A model generated the notes under the pieces. That model ran no database searches, had not been told where the DNA came from, and worked only from the letters and a program-made list of their open reading frames with translations. A stretch of DNA of 64,000 nt from Bacteroidetes bacterium GWF2_41_31 (lineage in GTDB: Bacteria; Bacteroidota; Bacteroidia; Bacteroidales; F082): the NCBI GenBank assembly GCA_001769215.1, contig MEOL01000052.1:124001-188000 (forward strand). The letters are read 5' to 3'. The stretch's first letter is position 1, and every line of letters starts with the position of its first letter. Of the stretch, positions 63,303 through 64,000 are shown one piece after another. Both the position numbers and the translations under genes were made by a program.

Positions 63303-63908
63303 ATGGCAAGATACATCGGACCAAAATCCAGAATCGCACGCAAATTTAATGAACCGATTTTCGGAGCGGATAAATACCTTGATAAGAAGGCGTTTCCTCC
63401 GGGGCAGCATGGCGCAGCAAAAAAGAGAAAAAAGCAATCTGAATACGGTATTCAGCTTCAGGAAAAACAAAAGGCCAAATATACCTATGGAATTCTTGAA
63501 CGTCAGTTTCGTAATATTTTTAAACTTGCTTCGCATAAAAGAGGAATTACTGGTGAAAACCTGTTGAAATTCATCGAATCACGTCTTGATAATACCGTAT
63601 ACAGACTTGGTATCGCACCCACCCGCTCAGGAGCCCGACAACTGGTGTCGCACCGTCATATTACCGTTAACGGTCGTGTTTTAAACATCCCAAGTTACAT
63701 GTGTAAGGAAGGTGATATTGTTGGTGTACGCGAAAAATCTAAAAGCCTCGTAGCTATTACAGAATCGCTGCAAAGCGCACATAAAAGCTATAGTTGGCTG
63801 GAGTGGGATCGTCAAAAGATGCAAGGAAGGTTCTTAAATTTGCCTGCACGTGAGGAGATCCCTGAAAACATTAAAGAACAGCTCATTGTTGAGTTGTACT
63901 CTAAATAA
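63303..63908 (+). CDS. rpsD: 30S ribosomal protein S4, zinc-free type
   Basis: The 201-residue S4 is a primary 16S binder and, in E. coli, regulator of the alpha operon. It begins [20 protein letters not shown]. The S4 RNA-binding domain reads [20 protein letters not shown], then [14 protein letters not shown]. There is no N-terminal zinc cysteine cluster. Confidence 0.98.
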   Translation: MARYIGPKSRIARKFNEPIFGADKYLDKKAFPPGQHGAAKKRKKQSEYGIQLQEKQKAKYTYGILERQFRNIFKLASHKRGITGENLLKFIESRLDNTVYRLGIAPTRSGARQLVSHRHITVNGRVLNIPSYMCKEGDIVGVREKSKSLVAITESLQSAHKSYSWLEWDRQKMQGRFLNLPAREEIPENIKEQLIVELYSK

Positions 63909-63949
63909 CATTTACTCATTTACTGATTATTAATAGCTAGAGATATATT

Positions 63950-64000
63950 ATGGCAATTTTAGCATTTCAAAAGCCCGATAAGGTTGTGATGAACGGCGCT
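63950..64000 (+). CDS. rpoA: RNA polymerase alpha subunit, 5' end only
   Basis: Only 17 codons are present: MAILAFQKPDKVVMNGA. The sequence and the position right behind rpsD fit RpoA, which starts with this pattern in Bacteroidota. The gene is cut by the window edge. Confidence 0.85.
   Translation, partial: MAILAFQKPDKVVMNGA

Noticed and set aside
47635-64000. Search for CRISPR, defence genes or insertions within the ribosomal superoperon
   Set aside because: Gene order and spacing are ordinary throughout; nothing foreign was seen.

Overview
The window is a contiguous piece of a Bacteroidota chromosome, most likely class Bacteroidia and outside the well-known gut genera. Five secreted proteins end in type IX secretion system (T9SS) type A sorting domains. 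The gliding-type ABC ATPase GldA and the Bacteroidota-specific DUF4290 protein are present. Promoters follow the TAnnTTTG -7 pattern and Shine-Dalgarno sequences are weak. The gene orders are typical of the phylum: rplM-rpsI-rpsB-tsf, a dcw cluster, and rpsL-rpsG-fusA-rpsJ. No CRISPR array, rRNA, tRNA, prophage or complete insertion sequence was seen.

Layout. 1-240 is the 3' end of tilS. 241-1027 is a repeat-rich gap. 1028-3061 is a DsbD-type thiol:disulfide reductase. 3222-8508 holds two large paralogous T9SS proteins with Asp-box repeats, separated by a small six-cysteine exported orphan and the wreck of a third paralog. 8730-10859 (minus) is murA and the DUF4290 gene. 11168-13865 is a translation operon (L13, S9, S2, EF-Ts). 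13926-29760 (minus) is a 16-kb division and wall cluster running mraZ-rsmH-ftsL-ftsI-murE-mraY-murD-ftsW-murG-murC-ftsQ-ftsA-ftsZ-yqeY. 30303-32783 is priA. 32877-40169 mixes three more T9SS proteins with metK and gldA. 40585-42761 is a small accessory zone (lemA, htpX-like protease, HicB/HicA). 42903-45188 (minus) is the UvrD/PcrA helicase. 45289-47223 is a GT39-like membrane glycosyltransferase. 47635-64000 is the str-S10-spc-alpha ribosomal superoperon, cut inside rpoA.

How the genes fit together. The dcw cluster supplies peptidoglycan precursors (MurA is nearby) and the divisome. MurE carries the DNPR motif of meso-diaminopimelate enzymes. MurA has Asp in place of the fosfomycin-reactive Cys. 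A run of 10-bp-phased GTGGTAAA boxes upstream of mraZ looks like the MraZ operator. A SAM-II-like aptamer sits at the start of the metK transcript. Both ribosomal operons have structured leaders, and their promoters share a sequence extending past the -7 box.

The least ordinary region is 40.2-43.0 kb. Two extra copies of the 3' end of the helicase gene lie at 40233-40473 and 42155-42377, bracketing lemA-htpX, with hicBA between the second copy and the intact gene. This looks like repeated insertion or duplication at the helicase 3' end. I found no convincing wholly new multi-gene system; most of the window is core genome.
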